Source of the DNA: Hymenobacter sp. DG25B
Lineage (GTDB): Bacteria > Bacteroidota > Bacteroidia > Cytophagales > Hymenobacteraceae
Assembly (NCBI RefSeq): GCF_000801315.1
Contig: NZ_CP010054.1
Span: forward strand, 3,410,001 to 3,474,000
Length of the DNA: 64,000 bases
Direction of reading: 5' to 3'
This document shows, in pieces, positions 54,977-63,476 of this stretch. Every line of letters begins with the position of its first letter. Position 1 is the first letter of the stretch. The notes under the pieces were generated by a model, which worked only from the letters and a program-made list of their open reading frames with translations, had not been told where the DNA came from and did no database searches. Position numbers and translations under genes: made by a program.

Positions 54977-56497
54977 GTGGCTTGTTCATCTTGTTCTTCC
55001 GGTGGGGGTTGCTCCACCACTGCTGCCGGCTGCGGCTCCAAAGGGAGCTGCAGCTCCGGCGGCTGTAACCGCCTCAACGTCTTCGACTGGCTGCAGGACC
55101 TGGACCTGCCCGCCGACTTTAAGGGTTTCGACATAGTAGAAATACGATTTAAAGGCGGCCGAAAAGAGTTTTTCCGCAATGCCGAGCACCTGCCCCTGGT
55201 TACCGGCGACGCCGTAGTAGTAGAAGCCGCCGGCAATGGCTGGCACCTGGGCCACGTTTCCTTAAAGGGAGAGCTAGTGCGCCTGCAAATGCGCAAAAAG
55301 AAAGTCCCGCTTGACTCCAAGGACATCCGCCCCATCCTGCGGGTGGCTACGCCGCAGGACGTGGAGCGCTGGGAAGCCGTGCGCGACCTGGAAACCGGCA
55401 CTATGTTCCGGGCCCGCTCCGTGGTTGATGAGCTGCGTCTGAAAATGAAGCTCTCCGATGTAGAGTACCAGGCCGACCGCTCGCGCGCTACCTTCTTTTA
55501 TTCTGCTGAAGACCGGGTGGATTTCCGGGACCTGATTAAGCGCCTGGCCGAAGAGTTTCGGGTGCGGGTAGAAATGCGGCAGATTTCGCTGCGCCATGAG
55601 GCCGGCCGCTTGGGCGGTATTGGCTCCTGCGGGCGCGAGCTATGCTGCTCTACCTGGCTCACGGAGTTTAAAAGCGTGAGCACCACGGCCGCCCGCTACC
55701 AGAATCTGAGTTTGAACCCGGCCAAGCTTTCCGGGCAGTGCGGCCGCCTCAAGTGCTGCCTTAATTATGAGCTGGATACCTACCTGCAGGCCCTGAAGGA
55801 TATTCCGCAGGTGCAGCGCGCCCTGCAAACGGAAAAAGGCGACGCCTTCCTGCAGAAGACCGATATCTTTAAAAAGAAGATGTGGTTTGCTTTCCGGGGC
55901 GATAATAACTGGGTAATGCTGCCCACGGAGCGGGTGCGCGAAATTCAGGACATGAATAAGCGCGGCGAAAAGCCTGAGTCCCTGCTGCCCCCGGTGACAG
56001 AAGAAGAGCGCCAGCCCGAAGTATCGGCCATTGTGGAAGGCAACCTCGACCGCCTCGACGACAAGATAAAAGCCGGCAAGCGCACCAAGCGTAAAAAGAA
56101 AAAGCCGGAAGCTTCTTCGGACACTAACACCCATGCCGGCCGTCCGGAACGCTCAGAGCGTTCAGAGCGCCCCGAACGCCAGGAGCGGCCTGCCCGCCCA
56201 GAGCGCACGGAACGCCCAGAGCAGGCGCCGGATGCTACGGGCACCGCTGCGGCCGCATCTTCCCGCAGTGATGGTCGCCCCCGGGGGGCGGCCGCTAAGC
56301 CGGCCAACCGCCGGCACCGCCCACCACGCCCCTCGGGCGAGGCCGGGGAAAGCCGCCCGGCGCGCCCCGAGGGTGGTACACCGCCCACCGGCGGCGGATC
56401 TGAAAACCGCTCTGAGCGCCAGGGTCGCGGGGGCCGGCGCGGCGGGGGCCGCCGCAATGGCGGTGGTCAGGATGCAACACCACCATCTGCTGTATGA
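54977..56497 (+). CDS. ricT: PSP1 domain regulatory iron-sulfur-type protein RicT
   Basis: 506 residues from GTG 54977, chosen because family members begin with a Cys cluster; here MACSSCSSGGGC and further Cys at 19, 25 and 30. The PSP1 domain (residues about 45-290) holds the conserved cysteines IGSCGRELCCSTWLTEF and SGQCGRLKCCLNYE. In Bacillus RicT joins RicA and RicF in an Fe-S complex that directs RNA maturation; the partners are not nearby. The last 130 residues are a disordered Arg/Glu/Pro-rich tail (RNAQ-like repeats, PERQERPARPERTERPE). The gldH start overlaps its stop (ATGA). Confidence 0.9.
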   Translation: MACSSCSSGGGCSTTAAGCGSKGSCSSGGCNRLNVFDWLQDLDLPADFKGFDIVEIRFKGGRKEFFRNAEHLPLVTGDAVVVEAAGNGWHLGHVSLKGELVRLQMRKKKVPLDSKDIRPILRVATPQDVERWEAVRDLETGTMFRARSVVDELRLKMKLSDVEYQADRSRATFFYSAEDRVDFRDLIKRLAEEFRVRVEMRQISLRHEAGRLGGIGSCGRELCCSTWLTEFKSVSTTAARYQNLSLNPAKLSGQCGRLKCCLNYELDTYLQALKDIPQVQRALQTEKGDAFLQKTDIFKKKMWFAFRGDNNWVMLPTERVREIQDMNKRGEKPESLLPPVTEEERQPEVSAIVEGNLDRLDDKIKAGKRTKRKKKKPEASSDTNTHAGRPERSERSERPERQERPARPERTERPEQAPDATGTAAAASSRSDGRPRGAAAKPANRRHRPPRPSGEAGESRPARPEGGTPPTGGGSENRSERQGRGGRRGGGRRNGGGQDATPPSAV

Positions 56498-56997
56498 ATA
56501 TAAAACCCTCTGCCCTACTGGCCGCCTGGTTTCTGCTGCTGGGCCTGAGTGCCTGCGACCCCAACCAGGTATTCGAAAAAAATATTGATCTGAAGGATAC
56601 TGCCGGCCAGCCTTATGTATGGGTGGTGCAGGAAAAGCCGACGTTTGAGTTCAATATAACTGATACCACGCAGCGGTATGATGTATACTTCAACGTGCGC
56701 AACGCTTCTTCCTACGGCTATTATAATCTGTACATGAAGCACACGCTCACGGCGCCCAACGGGCAGGTATTATCCACGCTGCTGCACCAGATGCTGCTGA
56801 TGGACCCTAAAACCGGTGAGCCGCGCGGCAAAGGTGCCGGGGATATTTTCGATCATGCGTTTCTGGCCCTGCCGGCGCAGCAGTTTCACCAGGCAGGTAC
56901 TTATAAGATTACGCTGGAGCAGTACATGCGCCAGGATGCCTTGCCGGGCATTATGTCGGTGGGGGTGCGCGTGGCAAAAAAGGCTACCGCTGAATAA
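56494..56997 (+). CDS. gldH: gliding motility lipoprotein GldH
   Basis: 167 residues. A lipoprotein signal ends LGLSAC (Cys21). GldH marks are the acidic start DPNQVFEKNIDLKD, KPTFEFNITDTTQRYDVYF, GAGDIFDHAFLA and the closing LEQYMRQDALPGIMSVGVRV. GldH is required for gliding in Flavobacterium and acts at the outer membrane. It is translationally coupled to ricT, a gene order conserved in the phylum. Whether this organism glides cannot be told from this gene alone. Confidence 0.93.
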   Translation: MNIKPSALLAAWFLLLGLSACDPNQVFEKNIDLKDTAGQPYVWVVQEKPTFEFNITDTTQRYDVYFNVRNASSYGYYNLYMKHTLTAPNGQVLSTLLHQMLLMDPKTGEPRGKGAGDIFDHAFLALPAQQFHQAGTYKITLEQYMRQDALPGIMSVGVRVAKKATAE

Positions 56998-57034
56998 CCT
57001 TTGTCCTGGTTTCCGGCTGCTTCAGTTGCCACGC

Positions 57035-57070
57035 AAAAAGCCCCTCTTCTGAGTAGAAGAGGGGCTTTTT
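57035..57070 (+). terminator. terminator of ricT-gldH
   Basis: Perfect 16-base arms (57035-57050, 57055-57070) with loop GAGT and A5/T5 ends, 37 bases after the gldH stop. Confidence 0.92.
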
Positions 57071-57104
57071 ATTTTATGGCCCTTTTATTCTCTGGAAAAA
57101 AAAT

Positions 57105-57131
57105 CCCGCCCCCTGAAATACAGGAGGCGGG
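57105..57131 (-). terminator. terminator of the cold shock gene
   Basis: 11-base arms (57105-57115, 57121-57131) with loop AAATA. The one mismatch becomes a G-U pair in the minus-strand RNA, and plus-strand A8 at 57096 reads as a U-tract. Confidence 0.8.
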
Positions 57132-57162
57132 AACAGGCAATAGGCGTATCAGAAATCAGGAG

Positions 57163-57354
57163 CTAGATGCGCTCTACTTTCACGGCGTTCAGGCCTTTTT
57201 TGCCATCAATGACATCAAAGGAAACCCGGTCGTTTTCCCGGATTTCGTGCACCAGACCGGTCTGGTGAACAAAGATTTCCTGCGAATTCTCATCCTGAAT
57301 GATGAATCCAAACCCTTTGGACTCATTAAAGAATTTGACTTTGCCCGTTTTCAT
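57163..57354 (-). CDS. cspA: cold shock domain protein (CspA family)
   Basis: 63 residues, one OB-fold. RNP1 is KGFGFIIQD (near 13-21) and RNP2 is EIFVHQTGLV (near 26). It binds single-stranded RNA or DNA and keeps mRNA unfolded in the cold. The predicted start of transcription near 57452 gives a leader of about 100 bases, as is common for cold-shock mRNAs that sense temperature by folding. It is divergent from the low-complexity protein at 57605, with a 250-base AT-rich gap. Confidence 0.95.
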   Translation of the reverse strand: MKTGKVKFFNESKGFGFIIQDENSQEIFVHQTGLVHEIRENDRVSFDVIDGKKGLNAVKVERI

Positions 57355-57458
57355 AATGGCGTTGGTTGTAGGTAAATTAGGCGGTAAAGCTACTGTTTAT
57401 TATGAGTTAAGTTCAAGTCTGGCGAGAATTATACTGTTTAGCTCGTGCTTGTTGCAAG

Positions 57459-57489
57459 CAATATTATCCACAAACTCCTATATAGTCAA
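57459..57489 (-). promoter_or_regulatory. promoter of cspA
   Basis: On the minus strand TTG (57487-57489), 20 bases, TAATATTG (57459-57466), one base from the TAnnTTTG consensus with correct spacing. It implies a roughly 98-base 5' leader. Confidence 0.5.
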
Positions 57490-57604
57490 GCTTTTATCCC
57501 AAGAAGTTACACAGTTTTTAGGTGGTGATAATTGAACTAGGGCTTTTTAGGAGCGTATAGGTAAAGTATTATAATTTCTTTTTCCCACCCTAAAAACTAG
57601 CTTT

Positions 57605-59188
57605 ATGAACAACGACCCTAAAAATCAGAGTGGCAATTCCCCTTCGTCTGACTCGTCAGCGAAAAGCTCTACTGGTATCGGTGGTACTGGCATGGGCAGT
57701 AGCATGAGTTCAGGTACTTCTTCTGGTACTGGCAGTACTTCTTCTATGGGCTCTTCTTCCTCTATGGGCACCGGCTCCACCCCCGGTGGTATGGGAAGTA
57801 CCAGCGGAAGCATGCAGTCTGGTAGCAACGCTAATAAAACCTCGGGTTCATCTGCTATGAGTGCAGGCGGTACTGATAAATCAAAGACCGGTAGCCAGGC
57901 GGGCAAAACCACTTCGGCAAAAGCCACGGATACCAAGCGTAGTACCAGCAGTAGTAGCAAGCCCACGGGCTCGGCCAGCACCTCTGGTACTTCGCGCACC
58001 GGGTCGTCTACTGCCAAAAAATCCTCCTCTTCCTCTACTTCTTCGCGCTCGTCTAAAGGCTCGCAGGATATGGTGGGAGGCCAGCAGGAGAATCAGCAGA
58101 ACAGCGGCAACTACGGTGGCAACTTTGGCAACAGCATGGAAGGCAGCTACCAGGACCGTGACCGGAACGAGAATATGCAGAGCGGCGCCGGCCGGGGCGA
58201 GTTTGGCAGCCATGGTTACGGCAACACGCAAGGTGGCTACGGCAACCAGTACCGCGAGAACGACCGCAACTACGGCGACAACCGTGGTGGCTACTACGGT
58301 AGCAACCAGCCCGCCGGCGGCTACAGCCAGCACTCCAGCTCTTACCAGGATTATGACGGCCGCGGCAACATGAACCCAGGCAATATGCACCAGGGGAATA
58401 TGAACCAAGGCAACATGAACCAGAGCAACATGCAGGGCGGCTATGGCCAGCGCGACAGCTACGGCTATCAGGAACGCGGCTACCAGCAGGACTACAACCG
58501 CCAAGGCAACTATGGCGGCAGCCGCATGCAGGATGACCAGCAGCGCTGGGGCGGCGGCAGCAGCAGCCACCTGAACGACAATGGCTCGCGCCAGGGTCGC
58601 GACCGGGGCTACAGCGAGGACTACGGCCGCTCTTCCACGAACAGTGGTATGAGCAGCAGCATGAACCGCGGCAGCAACTGGATGAGCGACCAGGACCGCA
58701 ATAGCCAGGGCATGAACCATGGCTACGACCAGGGCCGTAGCAGCTTTGGCAACCAGTACCGCAACCAGAACGAGGACTATCGTCCTTCGCAGGGCAGCGG
58801 CAACCGCCACAATGAGTGGGACTCCCAGCAGCAGCACCAGAACCGGAATGAGTACGGCAGCCGGGACCGGAACGAGCGCAACTACCGCGGCTACTCCGAC
58901 CGGCCCAGCGACCAGTACGAATCCCGCAGTGGCTACAGCAATTCCAACTATGGTGGTAGCTCCCGCGAAGGCTTCGGCTCCCGGGGCGGTTCTTATAATG
59001 ACGAGTATTCCTCTGGTAACCGCGACATGCGCGGTGGCTCTCCTTCCCGCGGCGATTATGACAGCTACAGCCAGAGCCGCAACTACGGCTCCGACCGTCG
59101 CTCGCAGTATCGCAGCCAGCAAGATGATGACAGCGACTATGGCTCGGCCCCGCGCCGCAACCGCGGCCGCGATGATGAAGACCGCTAA
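57605..59188 (+). CDS. long low-complexity Ser/Gly/Tyr/Asn/Gln/Arg protein, FUS-like
   Basis: 527 residues, almost wholly disordered and without a family I can name. Residues 1-150 are Ser/Thr/Gly/Lys (SSMGSSSSMGTGSTPGGMGS, KKSSSSSTSSRSSKG). Residues 150-527 are rich in Tyr, Gly, Asn, Gln, Arg and Asp, with YGNTQGGYGNQYREND, GGYYGSNQPAGGYSQ, a GNMNQGNMNQSNMQGG repeat and SRNYGSDRRSQYRSQQDDD. It resembles prion-like and RG-rich domains of eukaryotic RNA-binding proteins that phase-separate. There is no signal peptide. The promoter region has two TTTTTAGG copies (57515, 57544) and no TAnnTTTG box, so another sigma factor may be used. Confidence 0.7.
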   Translation: MNNDPKNQSGNSPSSDSSAKSSTGIGGTGMGSSMSSGTSSGTGSTSSMGSSSSMGTGSTPGGMGSTSGSMQSGSNANKTSGSSAMSAGGTDKSKTGSQAGKTTSAKATDTKRSTSSSSKPTGSASTSGTSRTGSSTAKKSSSSSTSSRSSKGSQDMVGGQQENQQNSGNYGGNFGNSMEGSYQDRDRNENMQSGAGRGEFGSHGYGNTQGGYGNQYRENDRNYGDNRGGYYGSNQPAGGYSQHSSSYQDYDGRGNMNPGNMHQGNMNQGNMNQSNMQGGYGQRDSYGYQERGYQQDYNRQGNYGGSRMQDDQQRWGGGSSSHLNDNGSRQGRDRGYSEDYGRSSTNSGMSSSMNRGSNWMSDQDRNSQGMNHGYDQGRSSFGNQYRNQNEDYRPSQGSGNRHNEWDSQQQHQNRNEYGSRDRNERNYRGYSDRPSDQYESRSGYSNSNYGGSSREGFGSRGGSYNDEYSSGNRDMRGGSPSRGDYDSYSQSRNYGSDRRSQYRSQQDDDSDYGSAPRRNRGRDDEDR

Positions 59189-59208
59189 GCGGTAGCTACC
59201 GTTCAGCA

Positions 59209-59243
59209 AAAAAGGCTCCTCACACTATGTGAGGAGCCTTTTT
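59209..59243. terminator. bidirectional terminator
   Basis: Perfect 16-base arms (59209-59224, 59228-59243) with loop CTA and A/T ends, between the convergent low-complexity and NmrA genes. Confidence 0.9.
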
Positions 59244-59261
59244 GTTGGCCTTCAATGTAAA

Positions 59262-60152
59262 TTATGATGCGGGTGAGAACTGTGGGTGAAAGTCCTGCGC
59301 AAACTGCTGAAATGTGTGCGGCGCCCGCCCCGTGAGGTCCTGCACGGTGCTGGTAACAGCCGCTGCGTAGCCGGCCTTGCCAATGCTATGCAGCTCCAGC
59401 ATGCCATCCACCATCCAGGCGGGCATTTGCGCTTCCTGCATACCCTGGCGGGCGGCTGCTTCCGGTACATCTACATACTGCACGGGCCGGCCCGTGGCCT
59501 GGCTAATGGCCTGGGCCGCCTCGGCTACGCTCAGGGCCTGCGGTCCGGTAAGGGTATAGGATTTGCCGTAGTGCTGCTGCTCATCCTGGGCGGTGAGAAT
59601 GGTGGCGGCCACGGAAGCAATATCGCGCACATCTACGTAGCTGATTTTGCCCTCGCCCAGTGGCAGATAGATACGGCCTTCCTCCCGGATAGCGTCGCCA
59701 TAATACACCAGGAAGTTCTGCATAAAGCTGTTGGGGCGCAGCAGGGTATAGGCCAAGCCGCTCTGCTCAATATACTGCTCGGCAGCGCGGTGCCAGCGCC
59801 CCAGCAAAATGCCCGGCTCCTGCTCGGCGCCCAGCACAGACAGACGCAGAATGTATCGTACGCCGGCCTGGCGGGCAGCATCTACCAGCTGCTTGGTTTC
59901 CTCCACCTGATGCTCATCAAACGGCGTAATCAATACTACTTTGTCTACGCCGGTAAGGGCTACTACCAAGGTTTGCGGATCGGCAAAATCCATTTCCACC
60001 AACTGCACGGCAGGATTAAGCGTCTTCAGCCGGTCGCCTTTAATGAGGGAGTGCACCCCGGCGCGTACGGTAACCCCACAGTTAGACAGGGCCTTCACAA
60101 CTTCGGAGCCCACGGTGCCGGTAGCCCCGGTAACCAGAATGGTGTGCGACAT
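59262..60152 (-). CDS. NmrA-family NAD(P)-binding protein
   Basis: 296 residues. An atypical short-chain fold: ILVTGATGTVGSEVVKAL at the N-terminus is the GxxGxxG dinucleotide site, VDKVVLITPF follows near 75, and YTLLRPNSFMQNFLVYYG near 138 is typical of the NmrA/QOR2-like group, followed by KISYVDVRDIASVAATIL. Such proteins either reduce quinones or azo compounds or act as redox sensors; this one cannot be placed further. It is cytoplasmic and apparently a single-gene unit. Confidence 0.88.
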   Translation of the reverse strand: MSHTILVTGATGTVGSEVVKALSNCGVTVRAGVHSLIKGDRLKTLNPAVQLVEMDFADPQTLVVALTGVDKVVLITPFDEHQVEETKQLVDAARQAGVRYILRLSVLGAEQEPGILLGRWHRAAEQYIEQSGLAYTLLRPNSFMQNFLVYYGDAIREEGRIYLPLGEGKISYVDVRDIASVAATILTAQDEQQHYGKSYTLTGPQALSVAEAAQAISQATGRPVQYVDVPEAAARQGMQEAQMPAWMVDGMLELHSIGKAGYAAAVTSTVQDLTGRAPHTFQQFAQDFHPQFSPAS

Positions 60153-60242
60153 AATAGTGCTTGGCTAGAGATGAACAGAGGTTTTGGTTAGCAGCTTAAC
60201 AGCTGAGATGGCCATAAGGCTATACGCAGGGCCGCGGTTAAG

Positions 60243-61130
60243 CTAAGGCATGGCTACATCAGGGCGGCGCTTCACGTGAAAAAGCCGGCCTTTCTCATTG
60301 CTGATGACAAAATCCTGATTGCTGAGGTAGACCAGCCCTTCGGCCTGCCCGGTTTTTTCCACCGGCAGGCAATATTTTTTACCCTGAAAGAGGCGGCGTC
60401 CCGGCTCGCCCTCAAACAGGTACACGTTGCCGTAGCCAAGCAGCGCTACCTGTCGGCCATCGGGGCTGATATCGGCGGCGGTAATCCAGCTGCTGATGCG
60501 GATGCTGTCGGCCAGCGTGGCCACGTAGTTTCCGGGGCGGGCGGGCAGCACGTATTCTTTCACCCACTTGCCCTCGCCGCGGTTTTTGGTGAACAGATAC
60601 AGGGAATCGTTGTGGTAGAAAAAGGCTTCGCAGTCGAAATTGCGGTTTGGCTTTTTCGGAGGGAACAGCTTCTGATCGGGGTAGCGGAAGGAAATGGTAT
60701 CCACCTTCTTGAAATCGGAGGGGTGCAGGCGGTAAATGCGCAGGTCGCGGCGCTTGTTGCCGTTGTTGCCGAAATCACCAATAAACAAATAGCCGCGCTT
60801 TCGGTCCTGGGCCAGATCTTCCCAATCTATATTATTGGCATCGGGGATGCGCTGGCGCTGGAGCAGGTCGCCCTGCGCGGTTACTTTATAAAGAATGGAG
60901 GTATTGCCGCCGTCGCCGTGCGTCCATAAGTCGCCGTTATCGTTTACCAGGGCCAGGCCGGAGCTTTCCACCACGTCGTCCCGGTGCATCAGGCCCGCCT
61001 TTTTTACTTCATAGGATGCCGTTACTTTCTCAAACTTGCCATAGCCGGTATCAGAGCTGCAGCCGCACATCAACGCGTGCAGAAAAAAGGCAAGCGGAGC
61101 CAGCCGGTCGCGCAGATAAAAGAAGAGCAT
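60243..61130 (-). CDS. beta-propeller lipoprotein of unknown function
   Basis: 295 residues from ATG 61130; a frame open to 61229 is longer but the lipobox LMCGC after FFYLRDRLAPLAFFLHA fixes the start. The mature protein shows blade-like repeats: ESSGLALVNDNGDLWTHGDG, WEDLAQDRKRGYLFIGDFGN, LPARPGNYVATLADSIRISS and TAADISPDGRQVALLGYGNV. This pattern is seen in SdiA-regulated-like/esterase-like phytase propellers, but no catalytic residues are visible. It is envelope-anchored and of unknown role. Confidence 0.75.
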   Translation of the reverse strand: MLFFYLRDRLAPLAFFLHALMCGCSSDTGYGKFEKVTASYEVKKAGLMHRDDVVESSGLALVNDNGDLWTHGDGGNTSILYKVTAQGDLLQRQRIPDANNIDWEDLAQDRKRGYLFIGDFGNNGNKRRDLRIYRLHPSDFKKVDTISFRYPDQKLFPPKKPNRNFDCEAFFYHNDSLYLFTKNRGEGKWVKEYVLPARPGNYVATLADSIRISSWITAADISPDGRQVALLGYGNVYLFEGEPGRRLFQGKKYCLPVEKTGQAEGLVYLSNQDFVISNEKGRLFHVKRRPDVAMP

Positions 61131-61386
61131 AAACGCGGTTTTAGTCTCACCATGCAGGAGCCCAGCTTCGCGCCAGACTCTCCTCGCCCAACCATACGCA
61201 GTTAGTTGAATTTTGTCACGATTTATCACAGCAAAACGTCTAATCCGTTTTTACCCTAGTGGCCGGCCGCATCCTCCCTCCTACTTTCAAATAACTGGTG
61301 AAGCACTGACTACCAAAGGGCCACGGCAGAACCAAGCCGCTCTGAACGCCTTCCTCCAACAGCCCGAAGCGTAGCGCTGAGGTTGC

Positions 61387-62394
61387 TTAAAAGCGCAGGT
61401 AAGGCCGCAGCTTTTCCAGAGTGGCCGCATCTAAAACGCGGATGGGGCGCAAATCATCGGCTTGCCGGAAAGGGCCATGCTGCTCTCTGTAGGCAATTAG
61501 CACGCGGCCCAGCCGCAGACCCACGTAGGGGTGGTCGCGCAGCGCCGCCAAGTCCGCCTGATTGATGTTTAAGGAAGCTGGCGTATAGCCTTCCTTCACA
61601 AACGTGTACTTGCGCAGGCTGTCTACCAGGTCGGGGGCCAGGTTAAATATCTCTGCCAGCTGCTCTTCCCGCACAAAGCCACCCAGCCGCTCCCGGTAAG
61701 CCACTACCCGTGCTGCCAGCCGCCGCCCCACTCCCCTGATTTGCTGGAGCTGCGTTGTGTCCGCCGCATTTAAATCGAAGGGTGCCAGATTACGGGGTTT
61801 GCGGGCGTAGCGGGTGGCCGCTGGCAAACCGCCATTAGCACTGCCGGGTTTGTCTTTCCACGCCGGATAATCAGGGCGGCTGGGCCATGCCGTTTTAGTG
61901 CGGGGCGGTTCCTGGTCCGGGAGTTGGATATAGGGCGCCAGCCGCGCATACACGGCCGGCTCCAGCCCGTAGGCTTTCTGAATCTGGGACTTGGCTTTGA
62001 AGCCACCCACTGCCTCCCGGTAGCGCACCAACCGGGTGGCCACAAAGCCCGGGACGCCGCGGGCTTCCCAGTCCGGGGCGGTAAGCGTATTGGGATTGAA
62101 GGGCACCAGCGCCACGTGCGCTACCGAAGGCCGGGCATACCGGGGCCGCTGGGGCCACGTTTTCCGAAATCGGGGTTCACGATTAGCAGCCAGCTTGGCG
62201 GCTACCTGGTTTAGCTCCTGCTGGTCGGCGGTAGCATCATACTCCGACAGGGCGGGCTGCAGCAAATAAGGCAGCGCAAGCCACAAGGCCATCAGTGCCA
62301 GTAGAAAGAGAAACCCGTTGGTTTCCGCACGGGAAAAGCCAAAATACCGGCGGATAGCCCGCTTCAGGGCTCCACTAGGGCGCTTGTTAGTCAC
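61387..62394 (-). CDS. helix-hairpin-helix (ComEA-like) DNA-binding membrane protein
   Basis: 335 residues from a GTG at 62394 (no ATG nearby). One membrane helix (about 27-48, FLFLLALMALWLALPYLL) with a short basic cytoplasmic N-terminus. Three HhH units follow outside: near 110-160 (GVPGFVATRLVRYREAVGGF), 215-265 (IRGVGRRLAARVVAYRERLG) and 285-335 (HPYVGLRLGRVLIAYREQHG), each with the GxG hairpin. It resembles ComEA, which holds DNA during uptake, but has three units where ComEA has one or two. A competence role is possible, unproven. Confidence 0.87.
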   Translation of the reverse strand: MTNKRPSGALKRAIRRYFGFSRAETNGFLFLLALMALWLALPYLLQPALSEYDATADQQELNQVAAKLAANREPRFRKTWPQRPRYARPSVAHVALVPFNPNTLTAPDWEARGVPGFVATRLVRYREAVGGFKAKSQIQKAYGLEPAVYARLAPYIQLPDQEPPRTKTAWPSRPDYPAWKDKPGSANGGLPAATRYARKPRNLAPFDLNAADTTQLQQIRGVGRRLAARVVAYRERLGGFVREEQLAEIFNLAPDLVDSLRKYTFVKEGYTPASLNINQADLAALRDHPYVGLRLGRVLIAYREQHGPFRQADDLRPIRVLDAATLEKLRPYLRF

Positions 62395-62556
62395 AACACA
62401 GGAATAATAACGTTAACAATCAACCAGCTACCAATCGGTGTGAGCTATCAGTAGCAATAGAGAAATAGCGCGAGAAATGATAAAGAACGAAGGAGGTAAA
62501 TCCAGGGTTTTTACACTGCTTCCGCCGCTCATTATTTCAAGCGGGTAAAATTCAAT

Positions 62557-63456
62557 TTAAGCTGTTTGCCGGGCCAGCAGCGCAATACCTTCCTCAAAAG
62601 TGTGGGGCCGGTAGCCCAGCTCCTGCCGGGCCTTGGCAATGATGAAACCCGTGCGCGGCGGGCGGCGGGCCGGCTGCGTAAACAGACTGGCATCTACCTT
62701 CTGAATGAGTAACTTATCCAATTGAAAGTAGTCGGCCACGCGGATGGCCATTTGGTAGGGCGTGAGTACTTCCTCGCTACTGATGTGAAAGATACCGGTG
62801 GCATTCTGCCGGGCGGCCAGCCAGCAGCCCTGGGCCAGATCCTCGGCCAGTGTGGGCGTGCGAAACTGATCATCTACTACCTGAATGGTTTTGCCGGCCC
62901 GGAGCGAGTCGCGCACCCAAAGCACGATGTTGGTGCGGCCGTAGTCGTGGGCGGTGCCATACACCAGCACCGTGCGCAGAATAGCCCACGGTCCGGGGCT
63001 GGCCTGCACCAGCTTTTCCGCCGCCAGCTTGCTTTCCCCATAAAAATTGACGGGCGCCGGCACGGCTTCTTCGCTCAGGGGGCCTTCTTCCCCACTGAAA
63101 ATAAAGTCGGTACTCACATGCAGCAGGTGGATTCCCAACTGCGCGCAGGCTTCTACCAGATATTCTACCGCCGTTACGTTTTGCTGCCAGCAGGCTTCCT
63201 GGTTCAGCTCGCACTCATCCACGTTGGTCATGGCGGCGGTGTGAATCAGGTGCGTGGGGCGCTCTTGCGTCAGGATCTGCTGCACCTGCTCCTGGCTGGT
63301 TACGTCCAGCGGCACAAACCGCACCTCAGGATAGAGCGAGGCCAGCTTATTGGCGCCGCGCGAGGTAGCTATGAGCTCAACCCCGGGCTGCTGCCGGAGC
63401 AGGGCTACTAGTTTCTGCCCCAGCAGGCCATTAGAGCCCGTAATAAGTATGCGCAT
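62557..63456 (-). CDS. RmlD-like SDR oxidoreductase (dTDP-4-dehydrorhamnose reductase family)
   Basis: 299 residues. NAD(P) site ILITGSNGLLGQKLV; THLIHTAAMTNVDECELNQE near 87 is the family block; catalytic HVSTDFIFSGEEG then NFYGESKLAAEKLV supply the Ser/Thr and YxxxK. It reduces or epimerises nucleotide-bound sugars such as dTDP-4-dehydrorhamnose. No other rml genes are present, so the substrate is uncertain. A gene for a cyclophilin follows on the same strand upstream at 20 bases, suggesting one unit. Confidence 0.88.
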   Translation of the reverse strand: MRILITGSNGLLGQKLVALLRQQPGVELIATSRGANKLASLYPEVRFVPLDVTSQEQVQQILTQERPTHLIHTAAMTNVDECELNQEACWQQNVTAVEYLVEACAQLGIHLLHVSTDFIFSGEEGPLSEEAVPAPVNFYGESKLAAEKLVQASPGPWAILRTVLVYGTAHDYGRTNIVLWVRDSLRAGKTIQVVDDQFRTPTLAEDLAQGCWLAARQNATGIFHISSEEVLTPYQMAIRVADYFQLDKLLIQKVDASLFTQPARRPPRTGFIIAKARQELGYRPHTFEEGIALLARQTA

Positions 63457-63476
63457 ACCGCTAGCTGTGCTCGTGT

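Noticed and set aside
57881..59209. 442-residue minus-strand ORF with long Ala/Val/Ile runs
   Set aside because: It is the antisense of the low-complexity gene; its hydrophobic runs mirror the repeated codons. It has no promoter and no plausible protein character.
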